Shown here: piece by piece, positions 11,064-19,977 of the stretch
How the letters are laid out: each line of letters starts with the position of its first letter
Numbering within the stretch: position 1 is the stretch's first letter
Assembly (NCBI RefSeq): GCF_003432075.1
Contig: NZ_QWBU01000009.1
Location: forward strand, 62,001 to 126,000
From: Shinella sp. WSJ-2
Lineage (GTDB): Bacteria; Pseudomonadota; Alphaproteobacteria; Rhizobiales; Rhizobiaceae
Direction of reading: 5' to 3'
Length of the DNA stretch: 64,000 bases
Notes under the pieces: generated by a model
The model's database searches: none
What the model was told of the DNA's origin: nothing
The model's input: the letters and a program-made list of their open reading frames with translations, nothing else
Made by a program: the position numbers and the translations under genes

Positions 11064-11916
11064 GTCCGTACCTCCTGCGATTCCATGCCTGGATCAGGTT
11101 GATCACCAGCAGCATGGTGAAAGACAGCGCCAGCATGATCGTGGCGATGGCCGTGGCCGCACCGTAGCTGAATTCCTCCAGCCGGATGACGATGAGGAGC
11201 GGCGCGATTTCCGAGACATAGGGAATGTTGCCGGCAATGAAGATGACCGAGCCATATTCGCCCACGCCGCGGGCGAAGGCGAGCGCGAAACCGGTGAGGA
11301 TGGCGGGGGCGAGACCCGGCAGCAGCACGCGGCGGATGGTCTGGAAGCGGTTGGCGCCCAGCGTCGCGGCCGCCTCCTCCACCTCGCGGTCGATCTCCTC
11401 CATGATCGGCTGCACCGTGCGCACCACGAAGGGCAGGCCGATGAAGATCAGCGCGATGACGATGCCGGTCGGGTTGAAGGCGGCCTTGATACCGAAGACG
11501 TTCAGGATCGAACCGACCCAGCCGTTCGGCGCATAGAGGGCCGCGAGCGCGATGCCGGCGACGGCGGTCGGGAGTGCGAAGGGCAGATCGACGATCGCAT
11601 CGACGATGCGGCGGCCGGGGAATTCGTAGCGCACGATGACCCAAGCGACGAGCACACCGAAGACCACGTTGATCAGCGCGGCGACGAAGGCCGTGCCGAA
11701 GGACACTTCGAGCGCCTTTATGGTGCGCTCGTCAGAAAGGATGGCCAGAAACTCCGCGCCCGTGAGCGAGGCAGAGCGCCAGACGAGGCCGGCGAGCGGG
11801 ATCAGGATGATGAGGGTCAGGTAAGCGAGCGAAAAGCCGAGCGTCAGTCCGAAACCCGGAATGACACTCGGCTGTCTCAGTCGCCACCGCCCGGAGGCAG
11901 CAGCAGATGTCGTCAA
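11053..11916 (-). CDS. cysT: Sulfate ABC transporter permease CysT/CysU
   Basis: 287 residues with six predicted transmembrane helices, the family-typical opening ([20 protein letters not shown]) and the EAA motif [21 protein letters not shown]. The only plausible initiator before the conserved N-terminus is TTG at 11916, five bases after the sbp stop; no in-frame ATG or GTG exists there, so this is a rare-start call. It sits between sbp and cysW in the sulfate uptake operon. Confidence 0.9.
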   Translation of the reverse strand: MTTSAAASGRWRLRQPSVIPGFGLTLGFSLAYLTLIILIPLAGLVWRSASLTGAEFLAILSDERTIKALEVSFGTAFVAALINVVFGVLVAWVIVRYEFPGRRIVDAIVDLPFALPTAVAGIALAALYAPNGWVGSILNVFGIKAAFNPTGIVIALIFIGLPFVVRTVQPIMEEIDREVEEAAATLGANRFQTIRRVLLPGLAPAILTGFALAFARGVGEYGSVIFIAGNIPYVSEIAPLLIVIRLEEFSYGAATAIATIMLALSFTMLLVINLIQAWNRRRYGHGA

Positions 11917-11921
11917 AGGAC

Positions 11922-12947
11922 TTAGTTCCCCGGCTTGTAGATCTGGTCGAAGACGCCGCCGTCGCCGAAGTGCTCGGGCTGTGCCTTGGCCCAGCCGCCG
12001 AAGATCGGGTCGTCTATCGTCACCAGCTTAATGTCCGGAAGCTGTTGCAGCAACTCGGGCTTTACCACTTCCCGTTTCGACGGACGGTAGAAGTGTTTTG
12101 CCGCGATGTTCTGGCCTTCCTCGGAATAGAGGTAGTTCAGATAGGCTTCCGCCTGCTTGCGGGTGCCCTTGGCATCGACGTTGCCGTCGACGACGGCGAC
12201 CGGCGGCTCGGCGAGGATCGAGATCGGCGGCGCGACGATATCGAAAGAGTCCGCACCGAATTCGGCACCGGCAAGATAAGCCTCGTTTTCCCAGGCGAGC
12301 AGAACGTCGCCGATCTGGCGTTGGGCGAAGGTGGTCAGCGAACCGCGGGCACCCGTGTCGAGAACCGGCGCGCGCTTGTAGAGTTCGGCAATGTAAGCCT
12401 TGATCTTATCCTGGTCGCCGCCGAATTCCTGGTTCGCCCAGGCCCACGCCGCGAGATAGTTCCAGCGGGCACCGCCCGACGTTTTCGGGTTCGGGGTAAC
12501 GATCTGCACGTCGCCCTTTACCAGGTCGCCCCAGTTCTTGATGCCCTTCGGGTTGCCCTTCCGCACCAGGAAGACGATGGTCGAGGTGTAAGGCGCCGAA
12601 TTGTTCGGAAGGCGCGTGCGCCAGTCCTTGTTGATCTTGCCGGTCTTGTCGACGATGGCGTTGATGTCGCTTTCCAGAGCGAGGGTAACGACGTCGGCTT
12701 CGAGCCCGTCGATAACCGCGCGGGCCTGCTTGCCCGAGCCGCCGTGCGACTGCTGGATCGTGACGTCTTCGCCGGTCTCGGCCTTCCAATGCTTGGCGAA
12801 GGCCTCGTTGTAGTCCTTGTACAGCTCACGCGTCGGATCATAGGAGACGTTCAGAAGCGTCGTCTCCGCCCGCGTTGCCGTTGCACTGCCGAACGCAAGT
12901 CCGACACTCAGGAGCAATGCCCCCACCCGTTTTACCAAAATCGACAT
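11922..12947 (-). CDS. sbp: Periplasmic sulfate-binding protein
   Basis: 341 residues: a Sec signal peptide with cleavage near ATRA-ETTLL, then the Sbp/CysP core ([50 protein letters not shown]). It captures sulfate or thiosulfate for CysTWA. ATG 12947 follows an ideal GGAGG; the upstream in-frame start is not needed. It is the first gene of the operon, and the Rrf2-type dyad at 12981-12997 lies about 34 bp before the start. The 225 bp between it and the next gene upstream otherwise hold no gene I recognise. Confidence 0.94.
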   Translation of the reverse strand: MSILVKRVGALLLSVGLAFGSATATRAETTLLNVSYDPTRELYKDYNEAFAKHWKAETGEDVTIQQSHGGSGKQARAVIDGLEADVVTLALESDINAIVDKTGKINKDWRTRLPNNSAPYTSTIVFLVRKGNPKGIKNWGDLVKGDVQIVTPNPKTSGGARWNYLAAWAWANQEFGGDQDKIKAYIAELYKRAPVLDTGARGSLTTFAQRQIGDVLLAWENEAYLAGAEFGADSFDIVAPPISILAEPPVAVVDGNVDAKGTRKQAEAYLNYLYSEEGQNIAAKHFYRPSKREVVKPELLQQLPDIKLVTIDDPIFGGWAKAQPEHFGDGGVFDQIYKPGN

Positions 12948-12980
12948 CTCAACCTCCTGGATGCTTGTCCCGACCAAAAC

Positions 12981-12997
12981 CCTATTGAATTAGTAGA
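12981..12997 (-). promoter_or_regulatory. Rrf2-type operator, sulfate operon (site A)
   Basis: On the minus strand TCTAC-TAATTCA-ATAGG, the 5-7-5 dyad shared by seven promoters in 12.9-26.6 kb. It lies just upstream of sbp, where it would overlap or abut the promoter. Confidence 0.65.
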
Positions 12998-13172
12998 GTT
13001 AGTCAACAATGCCCGGAAAGTTCGCAAAACCGGTTCCAAACCGGCCGAAACCGCGCAATGGAAGACCTGCTTTAACCCACAGGTCGCGCACGGTTCATCT
13101 CGCAAACGGGGTCCGAAGCGCAAAATGCATCCGCGGAAAATGCGCGTTTTGGGCCTTCACCTCAAACTTTTT

Positions 13173-14489
13173 TCAGCGCTCGGAGGTGCGGGCGAGGCCG
13201 TGCGGGGTGGCAGCCAGCACCGCGCGATAGGCCTGGCGCACGGTTTCCGCAAAGGTGAAGGGCCCCGGCCGCAGGCTGGAGGCGATCGCACCGACCACGG
13301 AAATCGCCGGTATCGGCGTACCGTGATGGGCGAGATAGCCGCCGTCATCGATGCTCAGCGCCGCCGCATCGCGGGACAGGAGGCCGGCGAGCGCGCGGGC
13401 GGATGGCACCTCACGGCAGTCGATGACGGTCTCGTCGGCGGATTTCGAGGCGCGCGGGGAGACGAAGCGCGTGCGGCCGGTCTCGATTTCAGCGGCGAGG
13501 CGCCGGTGGACGTCGGGCGCGAGGCGAATGGAGAAGTGGCGGTGCAGGCGCAGCAGATGGCGGCGGTAGCGGTTGCGCTCGGCCTGCGGGAGGTTCCGCC
13601 AGACCACGGCAAGACGGGCGGAAGCGGCGTCGACAACGGCCTGCCATTGGCCGCCCTCGCGCGCCTCCGCGCGTCTACATTCGCGCCGCACGTAGCGGAA
13701 CGCTTCCTGCAACGAGCGGCTTGCCGGCGGTTCACCGAAGGCGAGGCCAGATTGCGGGCGGGCATGCGGTTGCGGCAGGCGGCCGCTGGCCGCCGCGATG
13801 TGGATTTCCCCCGCGAAGCCGTTTGCCCGAAGGTGCAGCAGGATGGCAGCCAGGCGTGGGCCGTTGCCGACAAGCGTCAGCGGCATCGGGTTTTCGAGGC
13901 CGGACAGGCGCTCGGCAACACTGTGCGCTGCCTGCCACGAAGCGGCCTCGCGCTGCGTGATGCCAAAGCCGGTGGCGACGAAGACATGGTCGAAATCGGC
14001 GCATTCGCCGTCGCGAAAGATCAGCCGCGGCGTGGCGCCGCCGGCATCGACATGGCGGACATGGCCGCGGAAGGTGCGGATGCGCACATCCTTGCGCAGC
14101 GCCATCACCTCGCCGAAGCGCGCCATGACATAGTCGCGGAACAGCGCGCGCGGCGCATGCAGGTCCTGCGGGCGGCAGAGCGTGGTGACGGTGCCCCCGG
14201 CCAGCCAATTGATCTTCAGCCAGTCGGCGAAATCGTCGGGGCGCTCGGGCACGACCGAGAGGTCACGCGCCGGCTCGGTGGTCGGCACCAGGCCCGCCGC
14301 GCCATTGCCGAAGGCGCCCGGCGCATCCTCGGCATCAACGAGCCAGGCCTCGAAGGGCCGATGCAGGCGCTTCATCAGCGCAATCGCCGTGGCAAGACCG
14401 GACGGACCAGCCCCGATGATCGCGATTTTCAATGCCGGCACACCCTCCGGCCATACCGCGTCTTCCCGCATGCCTCTGTCGAAGAACAT
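13173..14489 (-). CDS. FAD/NAD(P)-binding oxidoreductase (NAD_binding_9/YdhS-like)
   Basis: 438 residues with an N-terminal dinucleotide fold (LKIAIIGAGPSGLATAIAL), a second Rossmann motif about 190 residues later (LTLVGNGPRLAAILLHL) and an FHxATG-like segment (HVFVATGFGI). The architecture matches the broad FAD-dependent, NAD(P)H-using family that includes YdhS; no substrate can be given. The start at 14489 has GGAAGGGAC upstream. It lies downstream of an Rrf2 gene and a second flavoprotein gene of similar type, with its own operator at 14550. The setting suggests a redox step in sulfur metabolism. Confidence 0.78.
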   Translation of the reverse strand: MFFDRGMREDAVWPEGVPALKIAIIGAGPSGLATAIALMKRLHRPFEAWLVDAEDAPGAFGNGAAGLVPTTEPARDLSVVPERPDDFADWLKINWLAGGTVTTLCRPQDLHAPRALFRDYVMARFGEVMALRKDVRIRTFRGHVRHVDAGGATPRLIFRDGECADFDHVFVATGFGITQREAASWQAAHSVAERLSGLENPMPLTLVGNGPRLAAILLHLRANGFAGEIHIAAASGRLPQPHARPQSGLAFGEPPASRSLQEAFRYVRRECRRAEAREGGQWQAVVDAASARLAVVWRNLPQAERNRYRRHLLRLHRHFSIRLAPDVHRRLAAEIETGRTRFVSPRASKSADETVIDCREVPSARALAGLLSRDAAALSIDDGGYLAHHGTPIPAISVVGAIASSLRPGPFTFAETVRQAYRAVLAATPHGLARTSER

Positions 14490-14549
14490 TGGATGTCCCT
14501 TCCTTTCGCCTGGAAGCCGAACGGTATGATAGCGCAGTTTCGGATATTT

Positions 14550-14566
14550 TCTACATTTTTACTAGA
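14550..14566 (+). promoter_or_regulatory. Rrf2-type operator upstream of the second flavoprotein (site B)
   Basis: TCTAC-ATTTTTA-CTAGA, one mismatch from the shared dyad. It overlaps the last codons of the rrf2 gene and stands about 60 bp before the flavoprotein start at 14489. Confidence 0.55.
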
Positions 14567-15036
14567 CTAATTGAGCGCGCAATTCCCATGCTGGCATCCG
14601 ACGCTACGGCAGAGCCTCCTTTGGGATCGGCAAGCAGGTCGGACAGCGTCGTCCCGTCAAGAATTTCATCAGAGGCGGCGGCGACTTTCGCAAAGACCCG
14701 CCGCACCGCGCAGAGCGCCCGGTCGCGGCAATCGGTGCAGGGGCGATTTCCGCCGCGCGACAGGCAGCCGAGCGGCACAAACGGCCCCTCCATCAGGCGC
14801 AGCACATCGCCAAAGACGATTTCCTCCGGGCTGCGCAGCAGGAGATAGCCGCCGTGTTTGCCGCGACGGCTGGCGACGAAGCCCGCCCGCTTCAGGTCCA
14901 GCAGGATCTGCTCCAGGAATTTCTTCGGGATCGTCTCCCGCGCAGCAATCGCGGCGATGCGCATCGTCTCACCCGGCGCGATACGCGCCAGCGCAAGAAG
15001 CGCCCGCAGGGCATATTTGGATTTCTGCGAGATCAT
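14551..15036 (-). CDS. Rrf2-family iron-sulfur-type transcriptional regulator (first paralogue)
   Basis: 161 residues: an N-terminal winged helix (KYALRALLALARIAPGE, IPKKFLEQILLDLKRAGFV, GKHGGYLL) and a cysteine cluster Cys91-x8-Cys100-x2-Cys103-x5-Cys109. The cluster suggests an Fe-S or thiol sensor like IscR, RirA or NsrR, though the spacing differs. The ATG overlaps the TGA of the upstream flavoprotein gene (15033-15036). Being encoded among sulfur genes with shared dyads, it is a prime candidate to bind those dyads and sense cysteine or Fe-S status. The paralogue at 17932 has identical cysteine spacing. Confidence 0.87.
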   Translation of the reverse strand: MISQKSKYALRALLALARIAPGETMRIAAIAARETIPKKFLEQILLDLKRAGFVASRRGKHGGYLLLRSPEEIVFGDVLRLMEGPFVPLGCLSRGGNRPCTDCRDRALCAVRRVFAKVAAASDEILDGTTLSDLLADPKGGSAVASDASMGIARSISLVKM

Positions 15037-16373
15037 GACTTGGCGATCTCGGTGGCCATGCGTCCGGCGACCGAACGAGCCTGCACACGGATATCGGGCA
15101 CGGCGGTAATCTCAAAATGGCGCCCGGCGGTGAGCGGGCCCATGGCATAAAGCTTTCCTTCGGACGCGGGCACCGCGGAATGGTCATCGACCGCGATGCC
15201 GAGGCCGATTGGGTGGGGCGCGACGATCCCTTCGGCGGCAAGGCTGGACAAAAGCGGCGAGGCCGAGACCGTACATCGCTCGAAACCGGTGCAATTGACC
15301 GCCATGGCCACCGACAACGGTCGACCTTGAACGGAGGCGATTACGCCGTCATCCTGCCCATGCAGCGCCTGCAACCGGCCGCGTCGCACGACGAGCCGCC
15401 CCGTCTCACGCAACGCCGCGATTTCGGCGGCGACGGCGGGTGCCATGCGGTGGCGGTGGACATTCCAGAACGGTGCGGCGTGGCGCAGGAACCGGCGCTG
15501 CTGCTCCGACGTCCAGCCTTTCCAGAGGTCCTGCGTCACGGGGCGAAGGCCATCCATGACGGCGCGCCAGTCCGGCGTGGCGGTCGCAGCCGCACGAAGC
15601 TTCGCGAGCATGGCGCTGAGTTCAGCGCTTTCAGGCAGAAGCAACGGCGCGATCGGTTCGGCCCGGTGCGCGAGATGCGCTTGCGGCAGCAGGCCGTGAC
15701 GGGAGACGGCATGCATCGTGCCACGAAAACCGGTCCGCGCGAGGCGAAGACACTGATCGACCATGGTGAGGCCAGTGCCGACGAAGAGCACATCGCCGTC
15801 GTCGGGAAGGCGGCTCCACCACGCATCGTCCCAAGGGTTCTGCACGACGAATGGGCGAACCTCCTCGGATATCGCCTCGTCCGGCAAGGGTAGGCGGCCG
15901 GTGCCGGCACCGGTACAGAGCGCGGAAACGCGCGCCGCAAGCATGGAACCACCGGAGAGATGGAAGAGCAGCCCGCCATCGGCCAGTGCCTCGGCGCGCT
16001 GGGCTTCGGCATCGACGAGCGTGAGCGCGGCGCGATTGGCGGTGCGCTTCAGCGCGGCATCGAGGCAATCCTCGATGTAGTCGCCATAGAGGCGCCGGGG
16101 CGCGAAATCGCCGGCCGTTGCGGCATGGCCATTTTCTGCAAGCCATTGCGTGAAGTGGTCGGGCCGGTCGGCAAACAGGCTCATACGGCCGGCGGGTACG
16201 TTGAGGCGGTGGCAATCAACCGTCGTCGCATAGGCGATGCCCCTGCCCTGCTCTTCACGCGCGCCGACGAGGCTGATTCGTGCCGTCGGCGGTGCCAGTT
16301 CAACGAGATTGAGCGCCAGCGCCACGGCCGAAAAACCCGAACCGATGACCGCCACATCCGTCTCTTGTCTCAT
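15033..16373 (-). CDS. FAD/NAD(P)-binding oxidoreductase (NAD_binding_9/YdhS-like), first in operon
   Basis: 446 residues with FAD-binding VAVIGSGFSAVALALNL at the N-terminus, a GIAYAT-HRLNVPAGRMSLFAD segment typical of the YdhS/hydroxyacyl-type family, and a second motif DVLFVGTGLTMVDQCL. ATG 16373 follows GGGAGGAAAT; the longer frame from 16415 would run through the operator. It is translationally coupled to the rrf2 gene downstream. The partner at 13173 has the same fold but clearly diverged sequence. The reaction is not known; a role in organosulfur oxidation or reduction is inferred from the neighbours. Confidence 0.8.
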   Translation of the reverse strand: MRQETDVAVIGSGFSAVALALNLVELAPPTARISLVGAREEQGRGIAYATTVDCHRLNVPAGRMSLFADRPDHFTQWLAENGHAATAGDFAPRRLYGDYIEDCLDAALKRTANRAALTLVDAEAQRAEALADGGLLFHLSGGSMLAARVSALCTGAGTGRLPLPDEAISEEVRPFVVQNPWDDAWWSRLPDDGDVLFVGTGLTMVDQCLRLARTGFRGTMHAVSRHGLLPQAHLAHRAEPIAPLLLPESAELSAMLAKLRAAATATPDWRAVMDGLRPVTQDLWKGWTSEQQRRFLRHAAPFWNVHRHRMAPAVAAEIAALRETGRLVVRRGRLQALHGQDDGVIASVQGRPLSVAMAVNCTGFERCTVSASPLLSSLAAEGIVAPHPIGLGIAVDDHSAVPASEGKLYAMGPLTAGRHFEITAVPDIRVQARSVAGRMATEIAKS

Positions 16374-16418
16374 TTTATTTCCTCCCGAAGGATGACGCGA
16401 GCAATCTAGCGGCATTTA

Positions 16419-16435
16419 TCTACAAAATCTATAGA
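16419..16435 (-). promoter_or_regulatory. Rrf2-type operator of the flavoprotein-rrf2 operon (site C)
   Basis: TCTAC-AAAATCT-ATAGA on the plus strand, a near-consensus copy 46 bp before the start at 16373. The 16436-16706 stretch between sites C and D has no gene I can support; short frames there lack RBSs. Confidence 0.7.
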
Positions 16436-16706
16436 CTATTAATCGGCATCCCCAGATCGATAAAATGGCCGGCGCGCCGCTTGGTTCCAGTCCCGCCCAA
16501 CCGGAGTGATCCACCAGCTTGAACGGGACGGAGCCGATGGTATTCTGCGTTTGCACCAACGTCGTGATACGGGATCGAGGAACCAGATGGCGGGTTTTCC
16601 ATTCTGTCTCTCGCTCTTGAGACCGCCCGGCTTTGTGCGACGGCGATGTAACGCCGTGCAATGGGGTCCCGGTCTGCCCGGCTTTGCCCCGGGCGCCAAA
16701 GCGATC

Positions 16707-16723
16707 TATACAATGTCTATAGA
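16707..16723 (+). promoter_or_regulatory. Rrf2-type operator of the SfnB-like gene (site D)
   Basis: TATAC-AATGTCT-ATAGA, one mismatch in the left arm (an overlapping TCTAT begins at 16705), 65 bp before the start at 16788. Confidence 0.6.
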
Positions 16724-16787
16724 ATATGATCTTTTGCCCGACCGAACCAGCGCACCCTGAAACCACCTTCCGCAAGGAGCTGACGCC

Positions 16788-17888
16788 ATGGGTACGATTT
16801 CATCCGCGCTTGACCGACCGGTGCGCACCGCCGCCGTGATCGGCACCGAAGACGAAGCGATACATGTGGCCCGCACGGTTGCGGGCCTGTTCGATCTTTC
16901 CAGCCCGGCGGCAAGCGGCACGGCGGAAACACGCCTCGATCTGCTCTCCCGCTCCGGCCTGTTCGGCATTTCCGTTCCCACCGAACAGGGCGGCATAGAT
17001 GTTTCCAATACCGTTCTGGTCGCCGTCTGCGCGGAGGCCGCGTCGCATTCGGCCACCCTCGGCGAGATTCTCGCGGCGCATTTTACCGCGCTCGAACATA
17101 TCCGCAGCTTCGGCACCGAGGGCCAGCGCAACACGATCTTTGCCGCGGCCCGTTCCGGCGCCCGGCTTGCGCGGGCCGTCGGCCGGCGGGGCGGCGCCGA
17201 GCTGGAGGCACTGCCGCTCGCCATTGTCGGCCTTGCGCACCGCCTCAGCGGCGAGGCGCTATCGACGCCCTGCACGCGCCATGCGGACTGGATGCTGATC
17301 CCCGTGCTCGGCGATGGCGGCAAGACCGCCGGCCTGCTATTGCCAACCCGCATCGACGGCCTGCGCTACGCGGCCAACAGCTGCGAGCCCGCACCCGGCG
17401 GCGTGCAGCCCGCCGAGCCCGTCCTGTTCAAGGACGTGCTCATCGATGGCGACGTGCTGCTGCATGCCGCCGGCGAGGCGCCACAGCCACCCGTGCCGCA
17501 CGCGCTCGATCTGCTGCTGGAGGCGAGCCGCCATCTGGGTGCCGGCCGCCGCGCGCTGCGGCAGGTTCTGGAGGGAGCAACGGCACCGGCCACCATAGGC
17601 CTCCTCTCCGCCCGCCTTGCCGCGGCGGAGGCCATGGCCGAGGAGGCGGGGCGCGCCATCGACGCCGCGCAGATCGGCCTTGCCGGACAGCACCGGACAA
17701 ACGCCTTCCTCGCCGCAACGGCCGCCCTCACGGTGGCACAGGAAGCGGCGAGCGCAATACGGCAGGCAGATTCGGTGGGGATGGAGAAAGCGGAGCAAAC
17801 CTTGTCGGCCGCGTCACGGGCCGCGCTGGAACAAAGCGGCCGCCTGCTGATCGAGATGCACCGGCATGCGCCGGAGGCCGAAACCTGA
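16788..17888 (+). CDS. Acyl-CoA-dehydrogenase-fold flavoprotein, SfnB/DszC-like
   Basis: 366 residues with an N-terminal segment typical of the SfnB/DszC branch (LLSRSGLFGISVPTEQGGIDVSNTVLVAVCAEAASHSATLGEI), a central beta region and a helical C-terminus (LLEASRHLGAGRRAL). Members are FMNH2- or FAD-dependent enzymes used to cleave sulfone, sulfonate or thiophene sulfur. It is shorter and more diverged in the middle than typical homologues of about 390-410 residues, and substrate residues cannot be judged by eye. ATG 16788 follows GCAAGGAGCTGACGCC. It is monocistronic, with the Rrf2-type site D upstream, inside the sulfur island. Confidence 0.65.
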   Translation: MGTISSALDRPVRTAAVIGTEDEAIHVARTVAGLFDLSSPAASGTAETRLDLLSRSGLFGISVPTEQGGIDVSNTVLVAVCAEAASHSATLGEILAAHFTALEHIRSFGTEGQRNTIFAAARSGARLARAVGRRGGAELEALPLAIVGLAHRLSGEALSTPCTRHADWMLIPVLGDGGKTAGLLLPTRIDGLRYAANSCEPAPGGVQPAEPVLFKDVLIDGDVLLHAAGEAPQPPVPHALDLLLEASRHLGAGRRALRQVLEGATAPATIGLLSARLAAAEAMAEEAGRAIDAAQIGLAGQHRTNAFLAATAALTVAQEAASAIRQADSVGMEKAEQTLSAASRAALEQSGRLLIEMHRHAPEAET

Positions 17889-17931
17889 AGCATGCCCGGT
17901 TGGCCGCCGTGATGAACGGGCCATAAGCGCC

Positions 17932-18396
17932 TCAGCCGGCGCGCTTTTCCAGTTCTTCGTCGTCGATGACCGCGGCAGCGCCGGGAACGGCTACGAACTG
18001 TTCCAGCGTCATCGTATCGAGAATGGAGGCAATGGCGTCGCGCACGTCGGTCATGGCGCGACGAACCTGACAGGTTTCCGGATCGGCGCAATCCTCGCAG
18101 GCCTCGAAAGCCGTGCGGCTGGCGCAGCGGATGGGCGCGAGCGGACCATCAAGCACGCGGATGGCATGGCCAATGCGGATTTCGGAGGCAGCATGCGACA
18201 GCGAATAGCCGCCGCCCGGCCCCTTCTTGGAGCGCAGCATGCCGGCGTTGCGCAGTTCCAGAAGGATCGTGTCGAGAAACTTCTTCGGAATGTTGTTGCG
18301 CAGCGCGATCTCGCTGACGAAAGCCGTTTCACCGGGCGCAAGCCGCGCCAGATCCACGAGGGCTTTCAGTCCGTACTTTCCCTTTTTCGTCAGCAT
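17932..18396 (-). CDS. Rrf2-family transcriptional regulator (second paralogue)
   Basis: 154 residues: winged helix (MLTKKGKYGLKALVDLARLAPGE, IPKKFLDTILLELRNAGML, GPGGGYSL) and Cys91-x8-Cys100-x2-Cys103-x5-Cys109, the same positions as in the paralogue at 14551. The two proteins align without gaps through the DNA-binding helix, so they may recognise the same dyad. It faces away from the tau genes across a 490-bp gap; I find no TCTAC-N7-ATAGA copy directly at its own start, suggesting different control from its neighbours. Confidence 0.88.
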   Translation of the reverse strand: MLTKKGKYGLKALVDLARLAPGETAFVSEIALRNNIPKKFLDTILLELRNAGMLRSKKGPGGGYSLSHAASEIRIGHAIRVLDGPLAPIRCASRTAFEACEDCADPETCQVRRAMTDVRDAIASILDTMTLEQFVAVPGAAAVIDDEELEKRAG

Positions 18397-18802
18397 GTCC
18401 GCCTGCTTTCCATCCGCATGTCTTAATCGTCCGGATCACCCGGCGGCGCGAAACCGTTTGTCGCGCTCTCCAGATTGGCCCGTCGTCTTCGGGAAGATCG
18501 TTCAGTTCACCCATGAAGGGTGATTCCGGCTCATTCTAGGCACTGAAGTGCGAAAAACATATAAAAACGGTATAATTTATTTGCGCCGACCGTCGCAAGA
18601 AGAACAGACTGGATTTTCGCGTTTTCACGCGGTTTTGCTATCAGACGTGCCCTATCCGCATCATTTTTTAACCGTCTTAGGCAACACGTCCTGCATTTTA
18701 GGCTTCTGCCACCCTAGTACGGTCGTACAACCCGTTCCACGGCAGCCTGCAATCAACGAAAAACCAATTGCCGCACGGCCTCAAAATTGAGGCGAAAATT
18801 TC

Positions 18803-18819
18803 TCTACTAAATTCATAGA
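18803..18819 (+). promoter_or_regulatory. Rrf2-type operator of the tau operon (site E)
   Basis: TCTAC-TAAATTC-ATAGA, a perfect copy of the shared dyad, about 65 bp before tauA. The remaining 18397-18802 gap is AT-richer than its surroundings and holds no supportable gene; it includes a GTACG-GT-CGTAC palindrome near 18718. Confidence 0.72.
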
Positions 18820-18883
18820 TTTTATAATCTCAATTTACCGGCCCGCCCAGAGAGCTCGGGCAACGGCAACTTGAGGAGAGATC

Positions 18884-19888
18884 ATGAGCATTACCCGCAG
18901 AACCCTGCTGGCCGCCACCGCCGCGCTGACGCTGGCCGCATCCTTCGGCACCGCCTTTGCCGACGAAGTCACGCTCAACATCGGCTACCAGCCGATCGTC
19001 GAGCCCTCGCGCGTTCCCCAGGCTGACGGCACCTATGAGAAGGTGACCGGCGCCAAGATCAACTGGCAGAAATTCGACGGCGGCGCCGACGTAATCGCAG
19101 CCATCGCCTCCGGCTCGCTCGATATCGGCTATGTCGGCTCCTCGCCGCTCACTGCCGCTGCCAGCCGCGAATTGCCGATTGAGACGATCTTCGTCGTCGG
19201 CCTGATCAGCGAAGCCGAGGCGCTCGCCGTGAAGGGCATCGAAAAGCCCGAGGACCTCGCCGGCAAGAAGATCGCGACACCCTTCGTCTCGACCGCCCAT
19301 TACAGCCTGCTGACGGCGCTGAAGCACTGGAACGTCGATCCGAAGTCCGTCGAGATCCTCAACCTGCGTCCACCGGAAATCGCGGCTGCCTGGGAACGTG
19401 GCGACCTCGACGGCGCCTATGTCTGGGATCCGGTCCTGTCCGAGCTGAAGAAGAGCGGCAAGGTTCTTGCGACGTCCGCCGACGTCGCCGAATGGGGCGG
19501 CCCGACCTTCGACGCCTGGATCGTCAGCAAGAAGTTCGCCGAAGAGCATCCCGATGTCGTCACCGCCTTCGTGAAGGTAACGGGCGACGCGACGGCCGCC
19601 TATCGCGCCAATCCCGATGCCTGGAACGCGACCTCGCCGGAAGCGGAAAAGATCGCCCGCCTCACCGGCGCCAAGCAGGACGAGGTTCCGGCGCTCCTTA
19701 AGGGCTATATCTTCCCGACGCTGGAAGAGCAGGCTGGCGAAGCGCTGCTCGGCGGCGGCACGGTGAAGGCGGTTTCCGATACCGCGGCCTTCCTGCTCGA
19801 ACAGGGCAAGATCCCCGCCACCCTCTCCGACTACAAGCCCTACGTCTCTACCCGCTGGGTCACGGACGCGACCAAGCTCGCCTACTGA
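18884..19888 (+). CDS. tauA: Taurine/sulfonate ABC transporter substrate-binding protein
   Basis: 334 residues with a signal peptide (LLAATAALTLAASFGTAFA) and a TauA/SsuA-type core (NIGYQPIVEPSRV, GGADVIAAIASGSLDIGYVGSSPLTAAASRELPIE, WERGDLDGAYVWDPVL). It binds taurine or a related sulfonate in the periplasm. The start has GAGGAGAGATC upstream. It is the first gene of tauABC. No tauD dioxygenase or TauXY dehydrogenase follows, so the bound substrate may not be taurine itself. Confidence 0.9.
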   Translation: MSITRRTLLAATAALTLAASFGTAFADEVTLNIGYQPIVEPSRVPQADGTYEKVTGAKINWQKFDGGADVIAAIASGSLDIGYVGSSPLTAAASRELPIETIFVVGLISEAEALAVKGIEKPEDLAGKKIATPFVSTAHYSLLTALKHWNVDPKSVEILNLRPPEIAAAWERGDLDGAYVWDPVLSELKKSGKVLATSADVAEWGGPTFDAWIVSKKFAEEHPDVVTAFVKVTGDATAAYRANPDAWNATSPEAEKIARLTGAKQDEVPALLKGYIFPTLEEQAGEALLGGGTVKAVSDTAAFLLEQGKIPATLSDYKPYVSTRWVTDATKLAY

Positions 19889-19977
19889 CCGGCGAACATC
19901 CTGCGGCGGAGGTGGCCCGGTTGCGCGAAAGCGCCGCCGGGCCGTCGCCAATCTCAAGCAAACCTCCCGGAGGCCCC

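Noticed and set aside
11907-14570. 887-codon plus-strand frame
   Set aside because: Antisense to sbp and a flavoprotein gene; composition is shadow-like.
16416-16775. Short frames in the flavoprotein/SfnB gap
   Set aside because: Several overlapping frames on both strands, none with an RBS or recognisable protein; the interval is better explained as a divergent regulatory region with operators C and D.
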